From NCBI RefSeq assembly GCF_023555055.1, contig NZ_JAMJPL010000011.1, positions 1 to 40,829 on the forward strand: DNA of 40,829 nt, read 5' to 3'. The DNA comes from Marinobacter sp. ATCH36. GTDB taxonomy: Bacteria; Pseudomonadota; Gammaproteobacteria; Pseudomonadales; Oleiphilaceae. Positions 15,361 through 23,913 of the stretch are shown here, in pieces; the stretch's first letter is position 1; the number at the start of each line of letters is the position of its first letter. Both the position numbers and the translations under genes were made by a program. The notes under the pieces were generated by a model. It was not told the DNA's origin and ran no database searches. It worked only from the letters and a program-made list of their open reading frames with translations.

Positions 15361-17310
15361 ATGATGGAGTTTCTTACTGCCCCCAACCCAATCCGGACCG
15401 TTTTGATCGCCAACCGTGGCGAGATCGCCTGCAGGATCATGCGTACTTGTCATCGGCTCGGCTTGCGAACTGTCGCAATCCATTCCAAAGTGGACAGCGA
15501 AGCGCTGCACGTGCAACTGGCAAGCACGTCCGTCTGTATCGGCCCGGCCGCGTCTTCGGAGAGCTATCTCAAGATCCCAGCGGTTATCGAGGCGGCGAAG
15601 GCGAGCGGCGCGGATGCGGTTCACCCTGGCTATGGTTTCCTGTCGGAGAACGCGGATTTCGTGAAGGCCTGCGACGAGGCGGGACTGCTCTTCATCGGCC
15701 CGTCCGCCCATGCAGTGGCCGAGATGGGATCAAAGATCCAGGCCCGGCGCATCGCCAAAAAGGCCGGAGTGCCGACCGTGCCTGGTTTCGAAGGCGTGAA
15801 CGCTAGCTATGAAGAACTGTCGGAAGCAGCTGTCAAGCTGGGCTACCCAGTCATGATCAAGGCTAACTCGGGCGGCGGCGGACGCGGGATGCGTCGGGTA
15901 ACCTGCGCCGATGCACTGAAGGCGGCGATCGATTCAGCCCGGCAGGAGGCTGGGGCATCCTTTGGGGACGACTCGGTGTTCATCGAGAAGCTGATTGAAT
16001 CGACCCGGCACCTCGAGGTGCAAGTCTTTGGCGACGGTCGAGGCGGCGCACTGCATTTCTACGAGCGCGACTGCTCGGTGCAGCGTAACCACCAAAAGGT
16101 GATTGAAGAGGCGCCCGCGCCGAACCTACCCGAGGTGGTGCGCGAGAAGCTGCTGGAAAGCGCGCTCAAATTGACCAGCGCGATAAAATATGCCGGAGTC
16201 GGCACCGTTGAGTTCATCATGGAGGCCAGCGGTGACAGCCCGTATTTTCTCGAGATGAACACGCGCTTGCAGGTCGAGCATCCGGTGACCGAGGAAATCT
16301 GCGGCGTTGACCTTGTGGAGTTTCAGCTTCGTTTGGCTGCCGGACTGTCCTTGCCGCTGACGCAGGAGCAGATTGTGCCGAAGGGCCATTCGATCGAGGT
16401 GCGAATCAACGCCGAGCGTCCCGAGAGTGCATTCATTCCCGGCACCGGCACGTTCCTTGATGTTGACGGGCCGGCGGGACTCCGGTTCGAGACCGGTGTG
16501 GCGACGGGCTCCGCCGTCGGGACCAACTATGACTCTATGATGGCCAAGCTGATAAGCTACGGGCCGGATCGAGAAAGTGCGCGGCGCCAGCTGGTCGGCG
16601 GGCTTAAGTCGCTATCGATGATCGGGGTACCGACGAACCAGGCCTTCCTGATCGACTGTTTGGAAGCAAAAGCCTTTGCGGATGGCAGGGGCACGACCGA
16701 TTTCCTAACCGAGACCTTCCCAGACGGATGGTTGCCGGACGCGGACGAGCTGACGCGGCTGCGAGGTGCGGCGGCAAGGGCGTTCTGCGAAACGGGCGAG
16801 GCCGATCCGCGCCAGCGTCGCGACTGGTTCCGCACAGTCAAGAGCCGCCGGGGCGCGCGCGCCGACTTCGTCGTCCAGGACGATTTCGGCAACGCGGAGC
16901 TGACGCTCTGGACCGGCGGCCGCAACGCGGTGGAGGCGGACGGGAAGAGCCTTGACATGACGGATGTCGAGGCGACCGTCTTCGAGGCCCCCGATGCACT
17001 CTACGCGATGCGCAACGGGCTGACGATCGCCGCGAACATCATGATCGCGTCCGATGCGAAACTCGGCGGGGCTGGCGTGGGGCTGGCTGAAGGCGATATC
17101 GCCGCTCAGCTGACTGGCCTTGTCACCAAAGTCTTTGTGACCGAAGGCGAAGAAGTCGAGGCCGGAACCCCGCTTCTGGAAATGGAAGCAATGAAGCTCG
17201 TGCACACTTTGACCGCGCCGTTTGGCGGCAAGGTAACCAACGTTTCGTGCACGGACGGTGCAACAGTACAGGTCAAGACGGTCTTGATGTCGATTGAGGG
17301 GGAAGAATAA
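15361..17310 (+). CDS. Acyl-CoA carboxylase, biotin carboxylase/BCCP (alpha) subunit
   Basis: 649 residues. The biotin carboxylase part (about 10-460) shows VLIANRGEIACRIMRTCHRL, HPGYGFLSENADF, the ATP-grasp loop KANSGGGGRGMRRV, and FLEMNTRLQVEHPVTE. The C-terminal biotinyl domain carries EAMKL with the biotinylated Lys612. The domain between them is short, as in methylcrotonyl-type alpha subunits. It carboxylates biotin with bicarbonate and ATP and delivers CO2 to the beta subunit. The stop overlaps the MaoC start as TAATG. Confidence 0.95.
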   Translation: MMEFLTAPNPIRTVLIANRGEIACRIMRTCHRLGLRTVAIHSKVDSEALHVQLASTSVCIGPAASSESYLKIPAVIEAAKASGADAVHPGYGFLSENADFVKACDEAGLLFIGPSAHAVAEMGSKIQARRIAKKAGVPTVPGFEGVNASYEELSEAAVKLGYPVMIKANSGGGGRGMRRVTCADALKAAIDSARQEAGASFGDDSVFIEKLIESTRHLEVQVFGDGRGGALHFYERDCSVQRNHQKVIEEAPAPNLPEVVREKLLESALKLTSAIKYAGVGTVEFIMEASGDSPYFLEMNTRLQVEHPVTEEICGVDLVEFQLRLAAGLSLPLTQEQIVPKGHSIEVRINAERPESAFIPGTGTFLDVDGPAGLRFETGVATGSAVGTNYDSMMAKLISYGPDRESARRQLVGGLKSLSMIGVPTNQAFLIDCLEAKAFADGRGTTDFLTETFPDGWLPDADELTRLRGAAARAFCETGEADPRQRRDWFRTVKSRRGARADFVVQDDFGNAELTLWTGGRNAVEADGKSLDMTDVEATVFEAPDALYAMRNGLTIAANIMIASDAKLGGAGVGLAEGDIAAQLTGLVTKVFVTEGEEVEAGTPLLEMEAMKLVHTLTAPFGGKVTNVSCTDGATVQVKTVLMSIEGEE

Positions 17311-17771
17311 TGGCTGGGCTTTACTTTGAAGAGTTCGAAATTGGTATGGTCTTCGACCACGAGTGGACGCGGACCCTAACCGAAACCGACAACAAGTGGT
17401 TTTCGCTGCTGACGATGAACACACAGCCCGTGCATATCGATAGCCATGCCGCAGCCAAATCGGTCTGGAAGAAACCGCTGATCAATTCGCTGTTCACTCT
17501 CGGCTGCATGGTGGGTATGTCGGTGAATGATACTACCTTCGGAACGACGATCGCCAATTTGGGCATGACCGACGTGAAGTTCCCGTATCCGCTGTTCGAA
17601 GGCGATACCATTCACATCCGGACGACGGTTCTGGGCAAGCGGGAGAGCAAATCACGCCCCGGCGAAGGCATTGTTACCTTCCGCCACGAATGCTTCAACC
17701 AAGATGACAAGCTGTGCGGGAGCTGCGACCGCGCCGCACTAATGAACATGCGCTCGAAGGAAACTGCGTGA
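17310..17771 (+). CDS. MaoC-family enoyl-CoA hydratase, single hotdog
   Basis: 153 residues, a single-domain hydratase. The catalytic segment reads MNTQPVHIDSHAA, with Asn37, His42 and Asp44 at the positions of the (R)-hydratase N.P.H.D motif. Its neighbours (acyl-CoA carboxylase before, CitE-like lyase after) suggest it hydrates a 3-alkylglutaconyl-CoA-like product, the step done by a crotonase (LiuC/AtuE) in classical Liu and Atu pathways. MaoC-CitE pairs are also known for mesaconyl/itaconyl-type CoA esters, an alternative role. One-base overlaps with both neighbours show one operon. Confidence 0.88.
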   Translation: MAGLYFEEFEIGMVFDHEWTRTLTETDNKWFSLLTMNTQPVHIDSHAAAKSVWKKPLINSLFTLGCMVGMSVNDTTFGTTIANLGMTDVKFPYPLFEGDTIHIRTTVLGKRESKSRPGEGIVTFRHECFNQDDKLCGSCDRAALMNMRSKETA

Positions 17772-18523
17772 TGATCAGCACACGACGAGTTCTGATCAGT
17801 GGCGGCACTGCTGGCATTGGTCTTGCCACCGCCCGCCTGCTGCTCGAGCAGGGCGACCGGGTGGTCATCTCTGGTCGCTCGCCCGAACGCGGAGAGGCTG
17901 CGCTGCGCAGCCTTAACCATCACGAAGCCTCGTTCATTGCCTGCGATGCTTCAGACCCAGCGCAGTGCGTCGCGATGGTTGACGTGGCAGCCGAACGCCT
18001 TGGCGGCATCGACGCACTCGTGAGCTCCGCAGGGGGCAATCCGCGCCCCCGGCTGCTAAAGGATACTCCCTGCGAGGACCTGCTTCCGAGCATTAACCGC
18101 TCGCTGGCTCCGACGATTATGCCCGCTCGCGCTATTTTGCCCCTCATGACAGGCCAGGGCGGGGGTTCCATCATCTGTTTTGCTTCGGACGCTGGGAAAC
18201 TCTCGACGCCCGGAGAAGTCGCCATCGGCACGGCGATGGCGGGTATCATCATGTTCTGCCGCGCCATGGCGGAAGAGACTAAGCGAAACGGAATTCGCGT
18301 TAATTGTATCACGCCATCAATTGTTGAGGGCACCGAGCTGCATGATGACCTGATGGCCGACACCTTTGCCGGGAAACTCTTCACCAAGGCAAAGCTACGT
18401 GCCGAGCTTGGAGTGGTGCAAGCATCGGAAGTCGCCGCGCTGGCAAACTTCCTGATCAGCGCGGAGGCCATGCGTATTACCGGTCAAACAATCTCCATTA
18501 CCGGCGGTATCTCAACTATATGA
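17771..18523 (+). CDS. SDR-family protein lacking the catalytic Tyr and Lys
   Basis: 250 residues from ATG 17771 (TGATG junction with maoC). The nucleotide-binding motif SGGTAGIG (10-17) and DASD (59-62) are normal, and the C-terminus has SITGGIST. The active site is not: counting from Ser139 (FASDAG) the Tyr position (S+13) is Ile152 and the Lys position (+4) is Met156, within GEVAIGTAMAG. The related fragment at 22140-22427 also lacks the Lys. It may bind NAD(P)(H) or an acyl-CoA without classical dehydrogenase chemistry, or use other residues. Its stop overlaps the TetR start as ATGA. Confidence 0.85.
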   Translation: MISTRRVLISGGTAGIGLATARLLLEQGDRVVISGRSPERGEAALRSLNHHEASFIACDASDPAQCVAMVDVAAERLGGIDALVSSAGGNPRPRLLKDTPCEDLLPSINRSLAPTIMPARAILPLMTGQGGGSIICFASDAGKLSTPGEVAIGTAMAGIIMFCRAMAEETKRNGIRVNCITPSIVEGTELHDDLMADTFAGKLFTKAKLRAELGVVQASEVAALANFLISAEAMRITGQTISITGGISTI

Positions 18524-19233
18524 CAGCACCGGTACCATTCAGGAATAGCGAATGCCTGATAGCTCGATTCGCTTTGGACCCGCCTGAAGGTAATCTTGAA
18601 CGGGGTAACTGTGAATTGGAAGAGATACTACATCATACTCAGAAAACCAATGGACGAAGTGCGAAGGCAGAGACTTCGCGCAATGAAATTCTAGAAGCCG
18701 CGGCAAATATTATGCGCCGTCATGGCTACGCGGAGATGTCGCTGCGCAAAGTGGCAGCCAAGGTGAACATGAAAGCGGGCTCGCTCTATTATCATTTCTC
18801 GTCGAAAGATGAGCTTGCCAGTGAGGTCATGCGGATCGGTGTGGAAGCTGTGGAGCGGGAGGTGCGCGAAGCGCTGGGCCAGCTCGGACCGGCCGACAGT
18901 GAACAGCGACTGATTACTGCGATCCGAATCCACCTAGATACACTCTTGCGGCGCAGCGAATTCGTCTCGTCACACATTAGGTGCTATCCCTTCGTGCCCG
19001 ATAGGGTGCGGATACAGCTTCGCGAGGTCCGGCGCAACTATGACCTTCTGTGGCTCGAGCTGATCGGAGAGTTCATGAATCTGCCTGCGCAGAGAGAGGA
19101 AGTGAGCTACGTCCGACACATCCTGATCGGTGCGCTAAACCAATCACTTGAATGGTTCAACCCGAATCGCCATTCGATCGACGATTATGCCCGGCAGATC
19201 GAAATGATGCTGGGACAGTTCCGGAGGCAATGA
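18520..19233 (+). CDS. TetR-family regulator inside the operon
   Basis: 237 residues if started at ATG 18520, which overlaps the SDR stop as ATGA; the first 45 residues are an unstructured extension and no later ATG precedes the DNA-binding domain. The helix-turn-helix (about 50-95) reads SRNEILEAAANIMRRHGYAE then SLRKVAAKVNMKAGSLYYHF. The C-terminal ligand domain resembles those binding acyl-CoA esters in catabolic clusters. It probably represses its own operon and perhaps the divergent or dehydrogenase operons (inference). The inverted repeat at 12263-12299 and the dyad near 13341 are candidate sites. Confidence 0.9.
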   Translation: MTAPVPFRNSECLIARFALDPPEGNLERGNCELEEILHHTQKTNGRSAKAETSRNEILEAAANIMRRHGYAEMSLRKVAAKVNMKAGSLYYHFSSKDELASEVMRIGVEAVEREVREALGQLGPADSEQRLITAIRIHLDTLLRRSEFVSSHIRCYPFVPDRVRIQLREVRRNYDLLWLELIGEFMNLPAQREEVSYVRHILIGALNQSLEWFNPNRHSIDDYARQIEMMLGQFRRQ

Positions 19234-20102
19234 CCACCATGACCTATCGGTCCTATCTTTTCGTCCCGGCAGACAGTCCGAAGAAAATGTCGAAAGCTGG
19301 AGGGGGCGAGGCGGACGCCTTGATCCTCGACCTCGAAGACGCGGTCGCCGATGACGCTAAGGCAGAGGCCCGGGTCATGCTGGCCGAGTTCCTCGCCGAG
19401 CCTATCGCGCCGGCCCGCTTCGTGCGGGTCAACGCAATGGATACCGGGCTGACGGAGGCCGACGTCGTGGCCACTGCCGCCCTGCGTCCAGATGGCTATG
19501 TCCTCCCTAAGTGTCAAGGGCCCGACGACATCGAGACGCTGTCCCGGCTGATTGACAAGCACAACGGTCCGCGCGAGACGCAGATCATGGCGATTGCCAC
19601 GGAAACGGTTCGCGCAGTACGCCGCCTCATGCGAGAGGACTGGTCGCATCGGCGCCTGTCCGCAATCACCTGGGGTGGCGAGGATCTCGCGGCTGACATG
19701 GGTGCCTATTCTAACCGGACGGCGGATGGCGGCTATGCTTCGGCTTTCGTGCTGGTCCGAGATTTAACCCTATTCGCTGCACTCGAAGCTGCAGTGGCGC
19801 CGGTGGATGCGGTCTTTACTAACTTCAAGGATAACGAGGGACTGGCGCGCGAAACTGAGGCGGCCAGCGCAATGGGTTTCACCGGCAAGATGGCCATCCA
19901 CCCTGCTCAAGTGCCCATCATCAATACGGCCTTCACTCCAAGCCAGACTCAGGTCGATTGGGCAAACAGGGTACTTGAGGCCTTCGCCAGGGCCGGTATC
20001 GGCGTCGCGCGTCTCGGGAACGAAATGCTCGACGCGCCGCATCGAAAGCGGGCAGAGGCAATTCTTGCGACCGTGCGGCGAATCGGAACAGTTAGGCACT
20101 GA
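19230..20102 (+). CDS. CitE/HpcH-family CoA-ester lyase
   Basis: 290 residues from ATG 19230 (ATGA overlap with tetR, GGAGG two bases before); ATG 19239 has more normal spacing and would remove three residues. Family motifs: YRSYLFVPADSPKKMSKA, ALILDLEDAV, RVNAMDTG, ATETVRAV with the Mg-binding Glu, and TWGGEDLAADMG with the Mg-binding Asp. Members cleave beta-hydroxyacyl-CoA such as malyl-, citramalyl- or (R)-HMG-CoA to acetyl-CoA plus a keto acid. Here it sits where the HMG-CoA lyase gene would be in a liu cluster, so an (R)-3-hydroxy-3-alkylglutaryl-CoA lyase role is likely. The mycobacterial leucine cluster (Rv2498c) is the precedent. Confidence 0.88.
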   Translation: MTTMTYRSYLFVPADSPKKMSKAGGGEADALILDLEDAVADDAKAEARVMLAEFLAEPIAPARFVRVNAMDTGLTEADVVATAALRPDGYVLPKCQGPDDIETLSRLIDKHNGPRETQIMAIATETVRAVRRLMREDWSHRRLSAITWGGEDLAADMGAYSNRTADGGYASAFVLVRDLTLFAALEAAVAPVDAVFTNFKDNEGLARETEAASAMGFTGKMAIHPAQVPIINTAFTPSQTQVDWANRVLEAFARAGIGVARLGNEMLDAPHRKRAEAILATVRRIGTVRH

Positions 20103-20513
20103 GGTTACGGCGGCACGGTTCGCTAGTGAGCACTTTCGAGTGCGGCATGAACTGCCTCGTATGTTGCCCACTTAAATAGCGACCAGAAACCCAAGTCTTC
20201 AGCCATCGCGAATCAGAGACCACATACCTAATTGACGGATGTCATCGTCGTTATGCTTCTCCGCACGGCCCTCTGGGTAGCATACATAATGATGGATGAT
20301 GAAAGGCTCTGAGTATTATCTGCTCGCTGTCTACACTGCCCAAGTTTTTCCGAGATGTGTTTCCACAAGCTGAGGCGCCGCCGCACTGTGTAGGCCATCT
20401 ACAACGAGTTGAACCTTTCCGAAACCATATTCGTGGGCCAGGAGTTATACAATCAAATCTGATGTTCGGCGGTCAGGTGGCTGTCCTATCTGACTGATCG
20501 GTCAACGGGCCCC
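20103..20513. other. Stretch without a recognisable gene
   Basis: About 410 bp between the CitE-like gene and the dead rep fragment. Both strands are full of stops and I see no repeat, hairpin with a T-run, or gene fragment I can name. It marks the seam between the cargo operon and older plasmid material. Confidence 0.5.
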
Positions 20514-20792
20514 TCAACTCTCATGATATATGATGCTTTGAACCAAACGACTAAGCAAAACACGGGACGGCTGTCTCTCGCCATTAGGATACTCGATGAT
20601 ACGTATCGTTTGATCCCAGAGACGCTTAATCGTAGATTTGAAGGTTCTGTATCCCCTCATATCGATCATTGTATTGGCCGACTTAACCCTATCGATCTCA
20701 TCCGCGCTCGACTCATCACGGCGTACCTCGGCGATTGCAGCAAGGATCAGTTTCGGCTCCGAGAGAAATAGGTTGTGAGCCGTGTCCATCAT
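20514..20792 (-). pseudogene. Rep_3 replication initiator fragment
   Basis: About 92 codons. NLFLSEPKLILAAIAEVRRD aligns with YRLSVMEQRVILAAISQIRR of the intact initiator at 34327; the later FKSTIKRLWDQTIRIIEYPN aligns with the region ending ERSIVIEKPPN, and SRLVQSIIYHES with TRWIQSAIYSDD. The N-terminal few residues and everything after the first winged-helix domain are missing. It is divergent from the intact Rep, so it came from a different plasmid rather than a duplication. No iterons were seen beside it. Confidence 0.75.
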
Positions 20793-20964
20793 TGTCTCGT
20801 TTGGCTAATTCATGCGTATAACGCAACTATTGCAAAATCAGGCTCGCGAATTAACCGGACGGAACGCTAATATAGGATCAGCGCATTCGCATCTGACCCA
20901 AATGCTTTCCTCATCATACGGACATTGTCTCCCGGTACGAATAGCCATGGTCGCGGTGTTTTCA

Positions 20965-22134
20965 TCACATTCTCTTGGCGACTTCTTCCAGCATTACTTC
21001 GGTTGCACCGCCCCCGATGGACTGTACCCGCGCATCACGGGCCATGCGTTCGATCGTGCTTTCGCACATGAACCCCATGCCGCCATGAAACTGCACGCAG
21101 TCATACATGACCTCGTTTACCAATTCGCCGGCCAGCGCCTTTATCATCGACACGTCGCGGGCCAGTTCCTCGCCGCCAGCAAGTCGCGCAGCGGTGGCAT
21201 AGACCATCTGGCGACAGCACTCGACGCGCGACTGTAGCATTGCGAGCCGCTGACGAATGGCCTGTTTGTCCCATAGCGGCGCGCCGAAGGCTTGTCGGTC
21301 ACGGAGGTAAGCGACGGTCAGGTTGAGCGCCGCCTGCGCCTCGCCCATCGCCATAGCGCCCAAAACCATACGCTCGTTCTGGAAGTTCTTCATGATCTCG
21401 TAAAACCCTTGCCCACGCGCGCCGAGCATACTAGTCGCTGGCACGCGGACCTCGTCAAATGACAGCTCCGCCGTATCTGATGACCTCCAGCCATGTTTGT
21501 CGAGCGCACGCGAGACCGTAAAGCCAGACGTTTCCTTTTCGACCAGAAACATCGTCATCGATTGGCTGAGGGGGGCGTCCGGCTCAGTCTTGACCGCCAC
21601 GCAATAAACATCGGCGTTCACCCCGTTGGTGATGAACATCTTAGTCCCATTGATGACCCAGTGGTTGCCGTCAAGCCGCGCGTTGGTGCGGATGCCCTTT
21701 ACATCCGACCCGGCTCCCGGTTCAGTCACGGCGACGGCGGTAATCGTCTCACCACTCACACAGCGCGGGATCCATTCGGCGCGTTGCTCGTCATTGCCAG
21801 CGTTGAAAATGTGGACGGACGCCATATCGGTGTGCACCAACGCCGTGATAGCCACACCAGAGAAGGTGGACATCCCCAGCTCCTCTGCCCAGACCACGGT
21901 TGCGCGTTCGTCGAGCTCCGATCCGCCCAGCGCCTCGGGGTAGCGGATACCAAAAAAGCCCAATTCCCCCATCTTGCGCAGCACATTGCGCGGCGTGGAG
22001 CCCTCTCGTTCCCATAAGTCGGCGTTAGGTTTAATCTCAGTTTCAACAAAACGGCGCACTTGGGTGCGAAGCATTCGGTGAGTTTCGTCAAAGAACACCG
22101 GGCTGTCGTGGGCTGTCGAGAATTGTGTTGTCAT
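20965..22134 (-). CDS. Acyl-CoA dehydrogenase, isovaleryl/long-chain type active site
   Basis: 389 residues. Motifs: AVTEPGAGSDVKGIRTNARL, GTKMFITNGVNAD, RDRQAFGAPLWDKQAIRQRL and CVQFHGGMGFMCESTIERMA. The catalytic Glu is not at the usual C-terminal site (IGGGATEV has Gly there) but at Glu254 in NFQNERMVLGA, the site used by isovaleryl-CoA dehydrogenase and long-chain dehydrogenase. That is what one expects for desaturating a 3-branched acyl-CoA ahead of the plasmid's carboxylase. It lies on the opposite strand to the carboxylase operon, preceded by an SDR fragment whose terminal stop overlaps its ATG. Confidence 0.93.
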   Translation of the reverse strand: MTTQFSTAHDSPVFFDETHRMLRTQVRRFVETEIKPNADLWEREGSTPRNVLRKMGELGFFGIRYPEALGGSELDERATVVWAEELGMSTFSGVAITALVHTDMASVHIFNAGNDEQRAEWIPRCVSGETITAVAVTEPGAGSDVKGIRTNARLDGNHWVINGTKMFITNGVNADVYCVAVKTEPDAPLSQSMTMFLVEKETSGFTVSRALDKHGWRSSDTAELSFDEVRVPATSMLGARGQGFYEIMKNFQNERMVLGAMAMGEAQAALNLTVAYLRDRQAFGAPLWDKQAIRQRLAMLQSRVECCRQMVYATAARLAGGEELARDVSMIKALAGELVNEVMYDCVQFHGGMGFMCESTIERMARDARVQSIGGGATEVMLEEVAKRM

Positions 22135-22139
22135 AATGG

Positions 22140-22427
22140 TCCTTTCGAATGGCTGTTATGCCACCAGTCACGAAAATGGATTGCCCGGAGATCTGGGCTG
22201 GCCAGAAATATGGCCAATCCAGCGATGTTATGAACTTCCGTCACGTCAAGATGCGCGATGGCTTCGGCTTTGCCAAAGAGTTTTGAGGCAAAGGGATCCT
22301 GCATAACTTTGTCATAAAGCGCGTGTCGCGCACGATCCACGATCAAGGGGGTCAGCGTATTGACCCGGATACCCTGGTGTTTTGCATCAGTTGCCATGGC
22401 GCAGGAAAAGATTGCGACCCCGGCCAC
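22140..22427 (-). pseudogene. SDR fragment, frameshifted
   Basis: The C-terminal 80 or so residues of a relative of the SDR at 17771: GVAIFSCAMATDAKHQGIRV and KLFGKAEAIAHLDVTEVHNI match GIIMFCRAMAEETKRNGIRV and KLFTKAKLRAELGVVQASEV. A shift near 22200 moves the ending (AQISGQSIFVTGGITAI) into another frame. The N-terminal Rossmann half is absent; upstream the sequence changes to an unrelated frame. It suggests the dehydrogenase gene at 20965-22134 once followed its own SDR gene. Confidence 0.75.
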
Positions 22428-22435
22428 GCGCGCAC

Positions 22436-22729
22436 TTCTGTCACGAGTCCAACGAGTGGCGCAAAGATTGCTCCCTCGGAGGCCGTATCTTGTTGGGCGT
22501 CCATCCGCGCTTCGGCTAGTGGGTGAGCTGCCAAGGACGCTTGCAGTCCCTCTGCAACTCTGAGCTTATCAAGTGTGGCAAGGCACCAGCTATCTGTCAA
22601 ATACTGACAACCAGAAGCCAGAAACTTGCCAGTTGGTTCTGCACCAAGGGAAACGCTGATCAATTCAGCTTGAGTCTCTGATTTGGTAAAAACAAATTTC
22701 CGATAATCGAATCGACTAGGAACGATCAT
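22436..22729 (-). other. Unidentified open frame, probably a gene fragment
   Basis: About 98 codons, starting MIVPSRFDYRKFVFTKSETQ and continuing through EGLQASLAAHPLAEARMDAQ to a stretch ending LVGLVTEVRA, where it runs into the SDR fragment. The second half has protein-like composition, but I cannot assign a family. It may be the remains of a gene joined to the SDR fragment by deletion. The 262 bp beyond it (22730-22991) hold no gene I can support. Confidence 0.25.
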
Positions 22730-22991
22730 GGAGCAGACGAGTCGATAAAATTGAACTATTAGATGCTGAGCGAGAAAATAGATGATAACGCAAAGCGAAT
22801 TCCATAGGTTTGCGATTAGTTGCCGTCTTTTTTAATTAATCAGCGCTTCCTTAGCTGCGCTAACACAAGGCGGGCCGTGTCAAATATTCCTCTTCAATGA
22901 GTTAGCTTTAAACGTGGCTTGGACCTCTGCCGCCACGGATGCCTGTGCGCAGTGAGGATGATGTTGGAGGGCATTCATTACCACTGGGCCA

Positions 22992-23462
22992 GTGGATGAT
23001 ACGGTGATCAAAACGGGTGTTTCAGTTATTCTCGATAGGCCACACCACGAGGGGCAATCGCATTCCGATTTTCTCGTGATAAATCTGCCCACTACCGCTT
23101 CTTGGAGTAGCTTTTCAAATCAGTATGTCACTGTCCAGGGTGTTGCCACCCCTGTTGATCTATTTGATTCCAACGAAGGAGCGCAGCAAGAACACCTCGC
23201 AATCTGGCTTACGGACAGCTTACACCCTTTGGGTGCTCATCGTTCTCCACAGGTGCCGAAAGGAAAAGGCTACCGAGAGCTAACGGATGTCATTATAAAT
23301 CACGAATTCGGCGCCGTTTTGATGGAGTCGAAGGCGCTTACGGTTTTCGGGTGCGCGAGCCTTCCTAATAATCGGATTGCCACATTCTTCACAGTGATGT
23401 TCTGCAATGACTGGAATCTCTGTGATCGTTATGTGCCCCACAGCAAGGGCGCCTTCCTGTGA
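22992..23462 (+). CDS. Uncertain protein with a NERD-like nuclease motif, probably truncated
   Basis: 156 residues from GTG. The segment YRELTDVIINHEFGAVLMES followed by KAL has the D...(E)xK layout of NERD-type nuclease domains (usually EIDLLV.....VVIEVK). The last 25 residues look unstructured, so the frame may end by deletion. No convincing ribosome-binding site is seen. It stands alone between cargo and backbone. A non-coding origin cannot be excluded. Confidence 0.35.
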   Translation: MDDTVIKTGVSVILDRPHHEGQSHSDFLVINLPTTASWSSFSNQYVTVQGVATPVDLFDSNEGAQQEHLAIWLTDSLHPLGAHRSPQVPKGKGYRELTDVIINHEFGAVLMESKALTVFGCASLPNNRIATFFTVMFCNDWNLCDRYVPHSKGAFL

Positions 23463-23625
23463 TTTCAAGGTCTTCTGCGGGAAACGGAACATAACCGAGT
23501 TGGGAACATAACATGGATAACCTCTTCGCGGGCATCTGGCCTTCGCCGGATGAAAAGGATCAGAGTACCGTTAAGTTATCCCGCGTCACGCGGCTTTGAT
23601 GAGGAGAGTCAGGCAGCCTGCCAGG

Positions 23626-23717
23626 GTGGCAGCTTTGCCGTGGAATCAGTGGCAGCTTTCGCGTGGAATGGGTGGCAGGCTTCGTCTGGAATCAGTGGCA
23701 ACCTTGGTCCGGAATAC
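23626..23717 (+). repeat. Four tandem 23-bp repeats, resembling an IS21-family end
   Basis: Four units in exact 23-bp register start at 23626, 23649, 23672 and 23695. Each begins GTGGCA and ends near GGAAT; units 1 and 2 are closest, unit 4 most diverged. Multiple repeats of this size and composition are found at ends of some IS21-type elements. No istA or istB gene remains, so this would be an orphan end. Confidence 0.75.
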
Positions 23718-23880
23718 GCATGGTAAAAAAGTAATCGCCCGATTCTTGACGGATTTCAAAGGTTCTATTATTCAGCAAGTTAGATCAAACCATAGTTCGT
23801 TACCAGCTGAACGGACCAGAGTCTACCTTTTACTTCAGGGCACCCCCTCGCAACCAAAAAATAAACACACATCGATCCAG

Positions 23881-23907
23881 ACGAGTGGCCCATGCAGGAC
23901 CACTCGT
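23881..23907 (-). terminator. Hairpin after the Gp3-like gene
   Basis: Perfect 8-bp arms ACGAGTGG and CCACTCGT with an 11-base loop lie 7 bp past the stop of the minus-strand gene ending at 23914. A T-rich stretch (TTTATTTTTTGG) follows about 15 bases further on, rather far for a classical terminator, so an operator role is also possible. Confidence 0.4.
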
Positions 23908-23913
23908 TAAATT

